This document shows, piece by piece, positions 1-10,984 of a DNA stretch of 64,000 nucleotides. Source of the DNA: Azolla caroliniana (taxonomy: Eukaryota; Polypodiophyta); contig JBHGNT010000006.1 in assembly GCA_043228905.1 (NCBI GenBank), forward strand, positions 12,648,001 through 12,712,000. Direction: 5' to 3'. The position numbers were made by a program, and so were the translations under genes. Every line of letters starts with the position of its first letter. Position 1 is the stretch's first letter. The notes beneath the pieces are model-generated. The model saw only the letters and a list, made by a program, of their open reading frames with translations. It did no database searches and was not told the origin of the DNA.

Positions 1-269
1 TTCTAGGTTATCCTAGAATCTAGAGTATTCTAGAAGGTTCTAGTGGTATAGAACACTCTAGAATATTCTAGGTCATTCTAGAATGTAGAGTAATATAGAA
101 TATTCCTATGATATAAGATATCATATTCTAAAAACTATACATATAAGAATATTAATACAATGGTTAAGGATTTGACATGCGTACAACAAGGTCGTGGGTT
201 CAAATCCTTTTGAGTTATAATGTGAGTGTCATGATCTTTTCGATGCATGATGTGAGTGTTATCATGACA
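1..269 (-). repeat. 3' LTR of gypsy A (truncated by window edge)
   Basis: Matches 14820-15121 with few differences. The outer end reads TGTCATGA on the minus strand (269 downward) and follows a purine tract (complement of 270-280). It contains many TTCTAGAA blocks, including a perfect three-box heat shock element at 28-40, and a tRNA-like segment at about 161-210 with a TGGTTAAGG A-box-like stretch and a GGTTCAAATCC B-box-like stretch. Confidence 0.88.
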
Positions 270-1989
270 CTATACCCCTTCTTCGACGACATGTCTCATG
301 GGTCGTAGAGTTTGTATTAGGACCTAGTTTACAAGGATATTGGCGATGAAATGCAGTGATGAGTTCCGCAGCATTGGAAAGATTTGCAGCAAGTTCCCAA
401 GTTCGATCATTAGGGGTATAGCCTAGCCAATCGACTAAGTAATACAGCTTGTTGCACACGATTTTAGAATCGAGAACGGCAGCAACTTCAAATTCGGGTC
501 CATCCAAGAACTCGACAGGTGGGGGGGGGGGTGTCGTAAGACAGCCCGGAATTGAACTTGTAGTATAAGGTTCGAAAAGGGATACATGAAACACCGGGTG
601 AAGATGCATGTGCGGAGGGAGGTTAAGACGAAATGCAACATCACTTATCTTACCAGTGATCATGTGAGGGCCAAAACGTTGGTAATCCAATTTACTACAA
701 GGTCGAGTGGTCTTGATGTTGTGTTGGAGAAGCCATACATGATCCCCAACGCGGAACTTTTTTGAGGAGTCTAGACGATGACGATCGGCAAGCCTCTTGT
801 GTGTAACTTGAGCATTGTGCAAATTGTGGAGAATGGTAGCATGAATTTCTTGGGGGCGACTAAGACGATCCTCGGCATCAAGGTTGGTAGGAACGTCTGA
901 ATGCGCATTCATCGTCCACCGAGGATGACAGCCCGTATTTGCGAAAAATGGGGAATATCCTGTAGAAGAATGGGCTGACTTGTTGTAAGAGAATTCTGCC
1001 AAGTGCAAAAAATCAACCCAATCATCTTGTTGATAGTTGATGAAACAACAAAGATATTGTTCCAACGTCTGGTTGGTACGCTCAGTTTGGCCATTTGTTT
1101 TGAGATGATAGCCCAAAGAAAGCTTAACCGAAATGTGGAGAAGTTTGAACATGTGCTTCGAAAACTTTGAGATGAATTGTGGACCACGATCACTAATAAT
1201 ATCATTCGACAGACCATGATGTTTAAATACCTCCCACATAACAAGATCAGCCGCCTCTTGACTAGTAATCGACTTTGTACATGGCAAGAAATGTGCCATT
1301 TTGGTAAATCGATCAACCACTGTGAGAATTGCATCAAAACCTTTTGAAACTAGGAGATCAATAATGAAGTTCAAGGATATAGACCTCTAAGGAGTTTCCG
1401 GAATGGGAAGTGGTTGTAGTAAGCCATAGGATCGGTGACGAGGACTCTTTGATCGACAACATATATCACAGCTCCGAACATACTCCTCAACAAAATGACG
1501 AAGGTGAGGCCACCAATAGTGTCGAGAAATTAATTCTAGAGTCTTGCAAACTCCAAAATGACCAGCCATTAGTGAGTCATGGCAATGTTGTAAAACTTGT
1601 AGTTGTGGGGGACCATCAAGAACATACAATAGATTTTGTCGTTACAGAAAACCACCATGCCAATAGAATTGGCGATAGTCATTACGAGGATTTTTCGACC
1701 ATGAGCAAGAAGCATGATCCGGGAAGATATGATCCAAAACATCCTTGGCGAAATCATCAGCCAATAGAATTGGCGATAGTCATTACGAGGATTTTTCGAC
1801 CGTGAGCAAGAAGCATGATCCGGGACGATATGATCCAAAACATCCTTGGCGAAATCATCAATGGCCATATGATCTCGAATGGAATCAAGAAGAGTGGAAT
1901 TTTCAAGAGTTGTTATGGCATTAACTACCATTAATCGTAATCGATTAGGACCCAAAAGGATTTGTTTTTTATGCTCAAATGCAAGTTCC
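262..1989 (-). pseudogene. Gypsy A pol 3' part: integrase plus chromodomain
   Basis: The minus-strand frame at 262-1374 (370 aa) encodes the integrase core from the first catalytic region onward: the SDRGPQF block with the second catalytic Asp, the ERTNQTLEQYL block with the catalytic Glu, then a C-terminal chromodomain-like module (YLVDWLGYTPNDRTWE). Upstream, 1387-1629 holds the HHCC zinc-binding region (CDICCRSKSPRHR), and 1890-1989 encodes the linker after RNase H. Frames are broken by stops near 1380 and by a 101-bp tandem duplication at 1659-1860 that shifts the frame. The reading frame ends with GIVS and a TGA that lies inside the LTR (262-264). The product would have integrated element cDNA, with chromodomain-guided targeting. 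It cannot be functional as it stands. Confidence 0.85.
1659..1860. repeat. 101-bp tandem duplication in gypsy A pol
   Basis: Two adjacent copies, 1659-1759 and 1760-1860, differ at only two positions I can see. The period of 101 is not a multiple of three, so the duplication frameshifts the pol frame. The near identity makes it younger than the element around it. Confidence 0.9.
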
Positions 1990-2417
1990 TGTCAGGAACA
2001 GTACTAAGATAGAGAAGGAATTAGTACTAAAAGAAGTATTAGTACTAAGAGAGGTGAAGAACTCTCGAGAGAAGGAAAGAGTGAGTGAGAGGGAGGGAGA
2101 GAGAGATGGAGAGAGAGAGTGTGATGATAAGAAAAGATATATATTATGTGAAGAAAATGTATAGTAGCTAGGAGGCTTAAGACTGGCGTTGAACCGATTT
2201 GGTTCGAAATAATGCCTTGTGCCTCCTTTTATAGTGTTCTAAGGAATACTCCTGAAGTTTCTAGAATGTTCCAGAGAAATCTGGAATATACATCAATTTT
2301 CTATAATAAAATATAAATGAAAATAATATTCTATGTATTACAATGTATAGTCTAATGGTCAAGAGCTCGACCCATGTAGTATAAGGTCATGGGTTCGAGT
2401 CTTGCCATATCATGACA
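1990..2417 (-). repeat. 3' LTR of gypsy B (428 bp)
   Basis: Ends are TGTCA (1990) and TGACA (2417), and the LTR is homologous along its length to the LTR at 17069-17495. The polypurine tract is the complement of 2418-2431. It contains a perfect four-box heat shock element at 2254-2271, a tRNA-like module at about 2350-2405, and a minus-strand TATA-like stretch near 2225-2233. Confidence 0.88.
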
Positions 2418-5343
2418 CTATCCCCCCTTTAAAACGACAAGTGTAACGAGTCGTTTTGGATTGAGGACCCAGTTTGTCTGGATATTGACGATGGAAGTCT
2501 TCAAGAAGAGCACAAGCATTGGTGACATTCTCTATCGGTTCCCAAGTACGCTCGCTGGGACTATATCCTAGCCAGTCGACTAGATAGTAGAGCTTGTTGC
2601 GAACAAGCTTGGAATCAAGGATGGCGGCAACCTCGTACTCAGGTCCATCTTCAAGCTCGATCGGGGGTGGAGGTTGTGTAATACGTCTTGGGATGGTGCT
2701 TTCTTGATAGGGTTCGAGGAGAGAACTATGAAACACCGGATGTATCCAAAGTTGTGGAGGTAGATCAAGACGAAACGTGACATCATTAATCTTTCCGATA
2801 ATACGGAAAGGACCTAATCGCCGATAATCCAACTTCTCGCATGGGCGAGTAGTCTTGATGTGTCGTCGGAGTAGCCATACCCGATCTCCAATGTTAAAAC
2901 TAGATGGGAGTCGATGACGATCCGCATAAACCTTGTGTGTTTGTTGAGCTTGTTGGAGATGAGTAGATAAATCCGCTTGTATCTTGCGTAACCTCTCCAA
3001 ACGATCCTCTGCGCAAGGATTTGTGGACACCTCTGGGGTTTCAAGTACACACCATCGGGGGTGACATCCCTTATAAGCATAAAATGACGTAACTTTCATG
3101 GATGCGTGGATAGAGTTGTTATAGGCAAATTCGGCGAAGCGGAGAATATCTGCCCAGTCATCCTGATGATAGCTGAGAAAGCACTGCAGATATTGCTCCA
3201 GCGTTTGATTGGTTCGTTCGGCTTGGCCGTCGGTTTGTGGGTGGTAGCCAAAGGAGAGGTTACAAGTGACCTTGAGCATGTTAAAAAGGTGCTTCCAGAA
3301 TTTTGACACGAACTGGGGTCCACGGTCACTGATGATACTATCGGGAAGTCCATGATGCCGACATACTTCACGCATGACAATTTCGGCAATGTCTTCACTG
3401 GAGATCTCCTTAGTACATGGCAAGAAATGAGCCATCTTCGTATATCGATCGACCACCGTTAGAATCGCATTGAACCCCTTAGAGACTGGAAGATCTGTGA
3501 TGAAGTCTAGAGCAATGGATTGCCACGGCTTGCTTGGAATTGGTAATGGTTCTAATAAACCATATGGATGATGCCTTGGCATTTTCGCTCTGCAGCATGT
3601 ATCACAAGTCCGAACAAAATCCTCGACAAATTGTCGCATACAGGGCCACCAGAATGATCGTTGTACTAAATGTAGTGTTTTAGTACTACCAAAATGCCCA
3701 ACTATATATGTGTCATGATAGTTTTGTACTACTTGAAGGCGGCAAGAACCATTAGGAACATACAAAAGTTCTTTAAAGAAGAGTAATCCATCATGGTATT
3801 TGAATTGCCGATAGTCCGTACCTGGTGGTTGCGACTGTGAACACGACGCTCGAGAGGGATCAATTTGTGCTAGTATAGCTTGGGCGAACGCATCTGTCTT
3901 CAAGTCTTTGCGTATGGTATCGATAACGCGGGAATCCATGGGCATGTCAAAGATCTTTGTTGCTTGTAGTCGTGCCGGTCCCAAGATGACTTGTTTTTGG
4001 TTATCGAAAGCTGGCTCGCCGGGACGGGGTGCTAGATACGAACGCCGTGATAATGCATCTGCCTTCCCTTGGTGATTCCCTGGATGATATGTAATTTTGA
4101 AGTCGAAACGCGTGAGGAAGTGGGCCCACCGAGCTTGACGTCGATTCAACACACGAGCATCCTGAAAGTAGGCAAGGTTCTTGTGGTCACTAAATACGGT
4201 GACCGGATGAGAGGATCCCTCCAGAAAATGCCTCCATTGCATAAAAGAATCCACTATTGCCAATAGCTCCTTATCATGAATTTCGTAGTTGATTTCGGCG
4301 GCATCAAACTTGCGTGAGTGAAAAGTCACAAGATGTAGCTTCTCATCATTCCCCTGTTGTGACAGAATGCTCCCCAATGCAAAATCCGATGCATCAGCTT
4401 CGATAATAAATGGTTTTTCCGAATCGACATGAGCTAGAATTGGAGCCGATGTAAATGCCTTTTTAAGACTCTCGAAAGCCACGTCCGTTTCTCTAGACCA
4501 AATGAACGGTTGTCCCTTTCTGGTAAGTTGTGTGAGAGGTAGAACGATCTTTGAGTAATCTTGTATGAACTTCCGGTAAAAATTGGCAAAGCCTAGGAAG
4601 CATTGCACATCCCGCACCGAACGTGGAGTCTGCCATTCTACCACCATTTTGACCTTAGTTGGGTCCATGGAGATGCCTTCTGACGAAATGATGTAGCTGA
4701 GAAATTCCACTTGGTTGCACCCGAAACTACATTTTTCCGGCTTTGCATACAGACCATGTTCTCGAAGTCGTTTTAGTACTAATAGTACATGAGAATCATG
4801 TTCTTCTTGGGTCTTTGAATAAACCAATAGATCATCCAAATAGATGATCAAACAATCATCCAATAGATCTCGGAATATATCATTAGCCATGTGTTGGAAG
4901 ACTGTCGGTGCATTAGTGAGGCCGAACGGCATGACCGTATACTCGAAGTGCCCATATCTGGTGCGAAACGCGGTCTTCCATTCGTCTCCTGGTCGGATCC
5001 GTACGAGGTTATATGCTCCCCATAAATCGATCTTTGTGAAGAACCTGGCACCATTGATCCGTTCTAAAAGACTTGAGATAAGGGGAAGACCATACCTATT
5101 CCTGATTGTAACCTTATTCAGGCCACGGTAATCTACAACAAGACGAAGCGATCCATCCTTTTTCTTGACGAAGAAAATGGGCACGCCGGCTAGAGATTTC
5201 GAATGCTGGATGAAACCATTTTCCAAATTCTCCTCTATATAGGCCCGAAGGACTTCCAGCTCGGTTGGTGACAAATTGTAGATCGGTCCCCATGGCGGCT
5301 CTTTTCCTGGTTGTAAATTGATGGGGCAATCGTACGGTCGATG
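2410..5343 (-). pseudogene. Gypsy B pol: RT, RNase H, integrase, chromodomain
   Basis: A long uninterrupted minus-strand frame. A Met-initiated 954 aa starts at 5274 and the frame stays open to the C insertion point. Domains in order: reverse transcriptase with the [13 protein letters not shown] block and YLDD active site (about residue 145), RNase H with EADASDFALG and the terminal HPGNHQGKADALSRR, HHCC zinc region (CDTCCRAK), integrase core with DFITDLP, SDRGPQF and ERTNQTLEQYL, and a chromodomain with YLVDWLGYSPSERTWEP. This half of pol keeps every catalytic motif I looked for. It is separated from its protease and gag by the 5.6-kb insertion of C, so no complete polyprotein can be made. 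The stop TGA (2410-2412) is supplied by the LTR. Confidence 0.9.
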
Positions 5344-5348
5344 ATGAG

Positions 5349-5782
5349 TGTTAGAACCAAGGATAAAAGATAGAGTGATGGAAGAAGGATATTAGAGAAC
5401 ACGAGAAGAAAGGAACCAAATACTAAGAGAAGAATGGATGTATAAGATAGAGAAAGAAAGAGAATGGATACAAGATATATAATGAGAGCTAAAGACTGGT
5501 GTTGATTCGAATTGATTTGAGAATACATGTATGCCCTTATTTATAGGTTCCTATAGAATAGCTTAGAGATTTCTAGAATGTTCTAGACCTAGAATGCTCT
5601 AGGACATTCTAGAACATTCTAGAATAATCTAGAGTTTTTACAATAATCAATGTAATACAAGAAGTAGCCTTTATTGTTTTATATAACAATAAACTATCTT
5701 AATGGTTGAGGTTTTCAAGTATGGATTACAAGGTTTGAGGTTCAAGTCCGGGTGACGCCATAATGGTCATGTGTTGATGACA
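5349..5782 (-). repeat. 3' LTR of gypsy C (434 bp)
   Basis: Starts TGTTA, ends TGACA, and is preceded on the minus strand by the polypurine tract complementary to 5783-5795. Features in minus order: an antisense tRNA-like module (about 5697-5760), a heat-shock-element cluster with a perfect four-box site at 5607-5624, and a TATAAATA box (complement of about 5538-5545). Confidence 0.95.
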
Positions 5783-8700
5783 CTATCCCTCCTTCGAGAA
5801 CGCCGAGTGGAAGTCGGCGTTAACATTGTTGGGCCGGGCTTGTTTGGATAGTGACGATGGAAGTTGTTGACCAGAGCTTCAGCATTACAAACGTTATCGA
5901 TGGGTTCCCAAGTGCGATCACTCGGTGGATAACCAAGCCAATCAACTAGATAATAAAGCTTATTGCGCACAATCTTAGAATCGAGAATAGCAGCTACCTC
6001 GTATTCGGGGCTGTCCACAAGTTGTACAGAAGGCGGTGGTGGCACGACACGATTAGGAATTAAAGAGGTGCGGCAAGGTTCCAAAAGAGAGCTATGAAAG
6101 ACAGGGTGAAGCCGCATATGTGCAGGAAGGTGAAGACGAAATGTTGCATCATTAATCTGCGCCGTGATGACAAAAGGACCTAAGCGTTGATAGTCAAGCT
6201 TAGCACGCGGTCGGGTAGTCTTGATGTGACGACGAAGCAACCATACACGGTCACCAACCTTAAACGGAGACTTAAGACGATGTCGATCAGCATTGGTCTT
6301 ATGGTGTGCTTGCGCTTTCTGAAGATGGGATGATAACTCGAACTGGATTTGTTGTAGTCGGTGGAGGTGATGCGCCGCACTAGGGTTTCGTGACACTTCG
6401 GGAAGATCCAGTATACACCATCGAGGGTGGTTGCCGATGTAGGCAAAGAAAGGTGTAACTTTGGTAGAAGAGTGGACCGTGTTGTTGTATGCAAACTCGG
6501 CAAGATGTAAAATATTACTACAATCATCTTGTTGATAACTAATGAAACATCGAAGATATTGCTCGAGTGTTTGATTTGTGCGCTCTGTTTGTCCGTCTGT
6601 TTGTGGATGATAAGCCGAAGAGAGTTTGCAAGAGATTTTGAGGCCTGCCCATAGGTGCTTCCAAAAGTGTGAGATAAATTGAGGACCTCGATCGCTAATA
6701 ATATCATTCGGGAGAACATGATGGCGAAACACTTCACGCATAATGAGATCTACAATTTCTTCACTATTGATGGTCTTTACACATGGTACAAAATGTGCCA
6801 TCTTGGTGAACCGATCCACTACTGTTAAAATAGTATCAAAGCCTTTGGAAGGTGGCAGATCCGTAATGAAATCCATAGAAATAGACTGCCATGGCTTGTT
6901 GGGAGGGGGTAATGGTTGTAGTAAGCCATAAGGGTGATGTCGGGGTATTTTGGCGCGACAACAGGTGTCACAAGTGCGAACATAATCTTCGACAAATTTT
7001 AGCAAGTGAGGCCACCAAAACGAACGTTTCACCAGCTCAATGGTCTTGGAAATACCAAAATGTCCAGCCATGGGGGCATCATGACAATGTTCCAACACTT
7101 GAAGTCGGGGTGATCCGTCGGGGACGTAAAGGAGATTCTTGTAGAAGAGTAAACCATCTTGCCACTTGAAGTCTTGATAATGTTGAGATGACCCTGGCAA
7201 TGTGGAGCAAGATGGATGACTTGAACCACAGTGGGCTAAGACATCCTTAGCAAAATCATCCGAATGAAGCTGTTGCCGAATAGTGTCAAGAAGGGTAGAA
7301 TCAAGTGGTGTGGCATAAATTGTTGTTACCTGTAGCTTTGATGGCCCGAGGAGAGTTTGCTTTTGATTGTCAAAGGCTGGATCTCCAGGTCGAAGTGCTA
7401 GATACGAACGTCGAGACAGAGCATCTGCTTTCCCTTGTTGTTTTCCAGGGCGAAAAATGATCTTGAAATCGAAACGCGTTAGAAATTGGGCCCACCGAGC
7501 TTGTCGTCTATTTAATACTCGAGCTGTTTGAAAATATGTAAGATTTTTGTGATCACTATAAATGATAATCTGATGAGGTGATCCTTCTAGAAAATGACGC
7601 CATTGCTCGAATGAGTCGACCATAGCTAGTAACTCCTTGTCATGCACCTCATAGTTTATCTCCGAAATAGTAAATTTTCTCGAGTGAAACGCGACTGGAT
7701 GTATCTGCCCGTCCTCGCCTGGTTGCGATAGGATACTCCAAAAAAATGCTTGATTTTTCTTGGTGAGTTGAGTAAGGGGCAACACAATGCTTGAATAATT
7801 ATGTATGAATTTGCGATAGAAGTTCGCAAATCTGAGGAAACACTGGACATCCCGAACTGAGCATGGGGGTTTCCATTCCAATATTGTTTGGACTTTTGCC
7901 GGGTCCATGAAAACACCATGGGATGAAATAGTGTATCCTAAAAATTTGACTTGTTTGCAATCAAAACTGCATTTCTCAAGTTTGGCGTAAAGACCATACT
8001 TCCTCAGGCGTTCAAGTACTTGCCGCACATGTATATCATGCTCCCCTTGTGTTTTAGAGTAAATCAATAGATCATCTAGGTAGATGATTAGAAAAATATC
8101 CAAGAAATCCCGGAAGATGTCATTTGCCATATGTTGGAATACGGCAAGTGCATTTGTGAGCCCGAATGGCATGACTGTATACTCGAAATGACCATACCGA
8201 GTACGAAATGCTGTTTTCACTCATCTCCCGGCCGAATTCGAACAAGATTATATGCACCCCTTAGATCAATTTTGGTAAAATTCTTTGCCCCACCAATGCG
8301 TTCTAAGAGATTGGAGATTAAAGGTAAAGCATACCTATTCCTTATGGTGACTTTATTTAAGCCTCGATAGTCCACGACCAAACGAAGGGAGTCGTCCTTT
8401 TTCTTCACAAAAAAGATAGGAGCACCAGCTGGAGACTTTGAATGTCAAATAAACCCATGTGCAAGATTTTCCTCGATGTATTCTCGAAGAACCTCAAGCT
8501 CAGTGGGTGATAAATTGTAAATCAGACCCCACGGTGGCTCTTTTCCTGGTTGGAGATTAATAGGACAGTCGTACGGCCGATGCTTTGGAAGAACACTAGC
8601 TTTGACTTTGTCGAAAACATCAGCATAGTCTTGATATTTTTTGGGAATTTGGATGTCTGAATTCCCTTGAGTGACATTAGAAGGTGTCACTGATACTGCA

Positions 8701-9308
8701 AATAAGAAAAGGTCCTCCTTGCCTCCCACTTGGCGCAATTGTTGCAATGTGATGGCTGAAATTTGAGGAGAAGGATATGGTGCATCGGTAGAACTATATA
8801 CTTTGGGAGGATAATCCCGAGTTCGATCCTTGACAATGATATTTTCTACTAAAGGGCACCTAATTTCTCGCTTCCTCCAATCGATTCTAGGATTATGTAG
8901 CTCGAACCATGGCAAACCAAGGACAATTGGATGCTCAGGACTACGGATTATGTTAAAGGAAACTACACATCCTAAATCACCCAAGAGTATGTGTATTGGC
9001 TCAGACTCTTCAAATATCTTCCCGGAAGCTATGGGGCGTCCATCAATCACTACTACAGAAACTGGACAAGGAAGTGTATGCAAGGATATTTGGTGTTTTT
9101 GGGCAAAATCTCTATCCATGAAACAAGAATTGGCTCCAGTATCTAAGAGGGCTTGGACTTGAAGTTGACAACTGGGTGTCCTAACTTGTACTAGGGCTGA
9201 GAAGACTCTACTAACATGCTTGGAAGTAATGGAACCCACACTAGGTTGTACATATCTAGGGTTGTCCAACCAAATGGCTCCTATTTTGGCCGGACTTATT
9301 CGTTTGAC
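5767..9308 (-). pseudogene. Gypsy C pol: protease, RT, RNase H, integrase, chromodomain (three lesions)
   Basis: Pol reads -1 relative to gag from about 9308. Protease (8445-9269) has the ALLDTGANSCFMD active site. RT has IIYLDDLLIYS and the [13 protein letters not shown] block. Integrase has CDTCCRAK, SDRGPQF and ERTNQTLEQYL. The C-terminus is a chromodomain (YLVDWLGYPPSDRTWEP). Lesions: an in-frame TGA at 8445-8447 in the block before RT, a one-base deletion near 8217 after RPGDE, and a deletion of about 50 residues in early RNase H near 7734 that removes the first catalytic Asp region. Unlike A, B and D, its stop is not the LTR TGA: the first LTR bases read TCATCA, and the frame runs to 5767. 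A copy with these lesions would have needed help in trans if they predate insertion. Confidence 0.88.
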
Positions 9309-10459
9309 CCCTCTTCTAATTGGCTTAGGACTTCAAATTTATTGGACAAGGGTGGATTATTCATAATATTAGATTCACTAACTACTTCTAAAATGTTGGA
9401 CTCATTTTTATTGTCATAGTGAATTTGATTTACCTGACGTCTCGGCCTACGGGAGCAATGAATGGCTATATGTCCTGGACCTCCACAATATAAGCATAGA
9501 TGGTTTGCTCGACGACGTTGCTTCTCTTCGTCTGACAACGGTCCTCGTCGTTGAGTCATATCGATCTCCATGGGTGTAGGACTATCCATTGGGACTGGAC
9601 TACATGTTTGCCTTGGAGTTGGAGCAGGGCTGTACATTTGCCTTGGGGATGATTGCGCGGTTACTGATGCATAAGTTGGTGTGAATCTTGATCTTGTTAT
9701 TTGTTGTTGTCGCTCACATCGACGCTCAAAAAGGCGATTATCACACCGTATTGCTTGACTAATAGCTTCTGTAAGTGACCTTGGATCCTCGGGGAAGGTA
9801 AGAAGTAAGTCTTTGACATCACTGCGAAGGCCTGAACGGAATTGCTCCATTAGGGCTTGTTCATCCCAAGGAATATCGCTTGCGATGAGACGAAAATTGG
9901 CAACATATGTTGAAGCCGGTTGATCACCTTGACGAAGTGTACGAATCTTGTTGATAGTTGTTCTCGCCCCATTAGTATCTCCGAAACAAGCCTTAAATTC
10001 CTTGATAAATTCCTCGAAATTATTCAGTAGAGGAGAATTGGTCTCTAGCAATGGAGCAAACCACGACAACGTTATGCCAGTCAATAAAGTGCCCACTAGC
10101 CCGACTCGTGATGCATCTATTGGATAACGTGCGGGATGCATTTGAATCACCAACCGTACTTGATTCAAAAAACCTCGGAAATGCGCCCTCGACCCATCAA
10201 ATTTAGCTGGGAGGCTAATTTTGGGCTCCTTGATAAGTCCCTGACCTTCAACCCTTTGTTGTTGTAACACGACGATTGTCGACTCTAACTGTTGCACTCG
10301 TTGCGTGAACTCCTCTTGTTGTTGTTGCTTCTCTATAGTAACCTTTTGTAGATCCCCAAGTAGACGTTGATTCTCTACTTCAAGAGATGCGAACTTTGAT
10401 TTAAGGTTCTCCATTTCTGCAACAAGGGTGAGATATTCTTCTGAGTTAATGGCAGCCAT
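9296..10459 (-). CDS. Gypsy C Gag (387 aa, intact)
   Basis: Structural protein of the retrotransposon particle. Residues about 5-75 form a predicted coiled coil (repeated Leu with Glu, Lys and Gln, e.g. LEVENQRLLGDLQ). About 85-215 is a Ty3-type capsid domain (KFDGSRAHFRGFLNQVRLVI and FEEFIKEFKACFGD blocks). About 305-325 is one CCHC zinc knuckle (CLYCGGPGHIAIHC) that binds RNA. The start ATG at 10457-10459 lies 76 bp inside the 5' LTR, after a GA-rich leader, and aligns with the starts of gag A, B and I. It is uninterrupted, while every other gag in this window is broken, in line with C being youngest. The stop TAA follows directly after the candidate frameshift site into pol. Confidence 0.92.
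   Translation of the reverse strand: MAAINSEEYLTLVAEMENLKSKFASLEVENQRLLGDLQKVTIEKQQQQEEFTQRVQQLESTIVVLQQQRVEGQGLIKEPKISLPAKFDGSRAHFRGFLNQVRLVIQMHPARYPIDASRVGLVGTLLTGITLSWFAPLLETNSPLLNNFEEFIKEFKACFGDTNGARTTINKIRTLRQGDQPASTYVANFRLIASDIPWDEQALMEQFRSGLRSDVKDLLLTFPEDPRSLTEAISQAIRCDNRLFERRCERQQQITRSRFTPTYASVTAQSSPRQMYSPAPTPRQTCSPVPMDSPTPMEIDMTQRRGPLSDEEKQRRRANHLCLYCGGPGHIAIHCSRRPRRQVNQIHYDNKNESNILEVVSESNIMNNPPLSNKFEVLSQLEEGSNE
9302..9308 (-). promoter_or_regulatory. Candidate -1 frameshift heptamer GTCAAAC, gypsy C gag/pol
   Basis: The gag frame reads TCA AAC GAA TAA. Sliding back one base gives the frame that continues into protease without a stop. The same place in A, B and D has GTTAAAC. This could instead be a reinitiation site. 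Confidence 0.5.
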
Positions 10460-10484
10460 GGTTTCAGGATGGTTACAAAGGAGG

Positions 10485-10488
<4 letters not shown>

Positions 10489-10521
<33 letters not shown>
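10489..10521. repeat. (GA)n microsatellite in gypsy C leader
   Basis: About 16 GA units between the 5' LTR and the gag start. GA-rich leaders recur in A, I and the copia LTRs. Confidence 0.95.
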
Positions 10522-10526
<5 letters not shown>

Positions 10527-10535
10527 GAATCAAAC

Positions 10536-10979
10536 TGTCAGAACCAAGGATAAAAGATAGAGTGATGGAAGAAGGATATTAGAGAACACGAGAAGAAAGG
10601 AACCAAATACTAAGAGAAGAATGGATGTATAAGATAGAGAAAGAAAGAGAATGGATACAAGATATATAATGAGAGCTAAAGACTGGTGTTGATTCGAATT
10701 GATTTGAGAATACATGTATGCCCTTATTTATAGGTTCCTATAGAATAGCTTAGAGATTTCTAGAATGTTCTAGATTGTTCTAGACCTAGAATGCTCTAGG
10801 ACATTCTAGAACATTCTAGAATAATCTAGAGTTTTTACAATAATCAATGTAATACAAGAAGTAGCTTTTATTGTTTCATATAACAATAAACTATCTTAAT
10901 GGTTGAGGTTTTCAAGTATGGATTACAAGGTTCGAGGTTCAAGTTCGGGTGACGCCATAATGGTCATGTGTTCATGACA
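10536..10979 (-). repeat. 5' LTR of gypsy C (444 bp)
   Basis: Ends TGTCA/TGACA. Contains TATAAATA (complement of 10725-10732) and, 25-100 bp upstream of it on the minus strand, a dense heat-shock-element array: three-box TTCtaGAAtgTTC at 10758-10770 and four-box TTCtaGAAcaTTCtaGAA at 10804-10821. The outer edge holds an antisense tRNA-like module (about 10894-10957). I do not see a canonical TGG primer-binding site beside the LTR; the adjoining minus-strand bases read GTTTGATTCG. Confidence 0.93.
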
Positions 10980-10984
10980 ATGAG

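Larger units (their letters stand above)
5349..10979 (-). mobile_element. Ty3/gypsy chromovirus C, structurally complete with TSD ATGAG
   Basis: LTR-gag-protease-RT-RNase H-integrase-chromodomain-LTR on the minus strand. LTRs are 5349-5782 and 10536-10979. The target site duplication ATGAG is at 5344-5348 and 10980-10984. The LTRs differ by about six substitutions and a 10-bp insertion in the 5' LTR (a TTCTAGATTG block), so this is the most recent of the gypsy insertions here. Gag is open. Pol has one nonsense codon, one single-base deletion and a missing piece of RNase H. The element is inserted in B pol, between protease and RT. Confidence 0.95.

Noticed and set aside
161-210. tRNA gene candidates at the tRNA-like modules
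   Set aside because: A- and B-box-like words are present but no acceptor stem or complete cloverleaf can be drawn, and the copies recur at fixed places in LTRs.
10923-10984. Protease extension through 10923
   Set aside because: These residues are the gypsy C LTR read in the B frame; B coding ends at the TSD.
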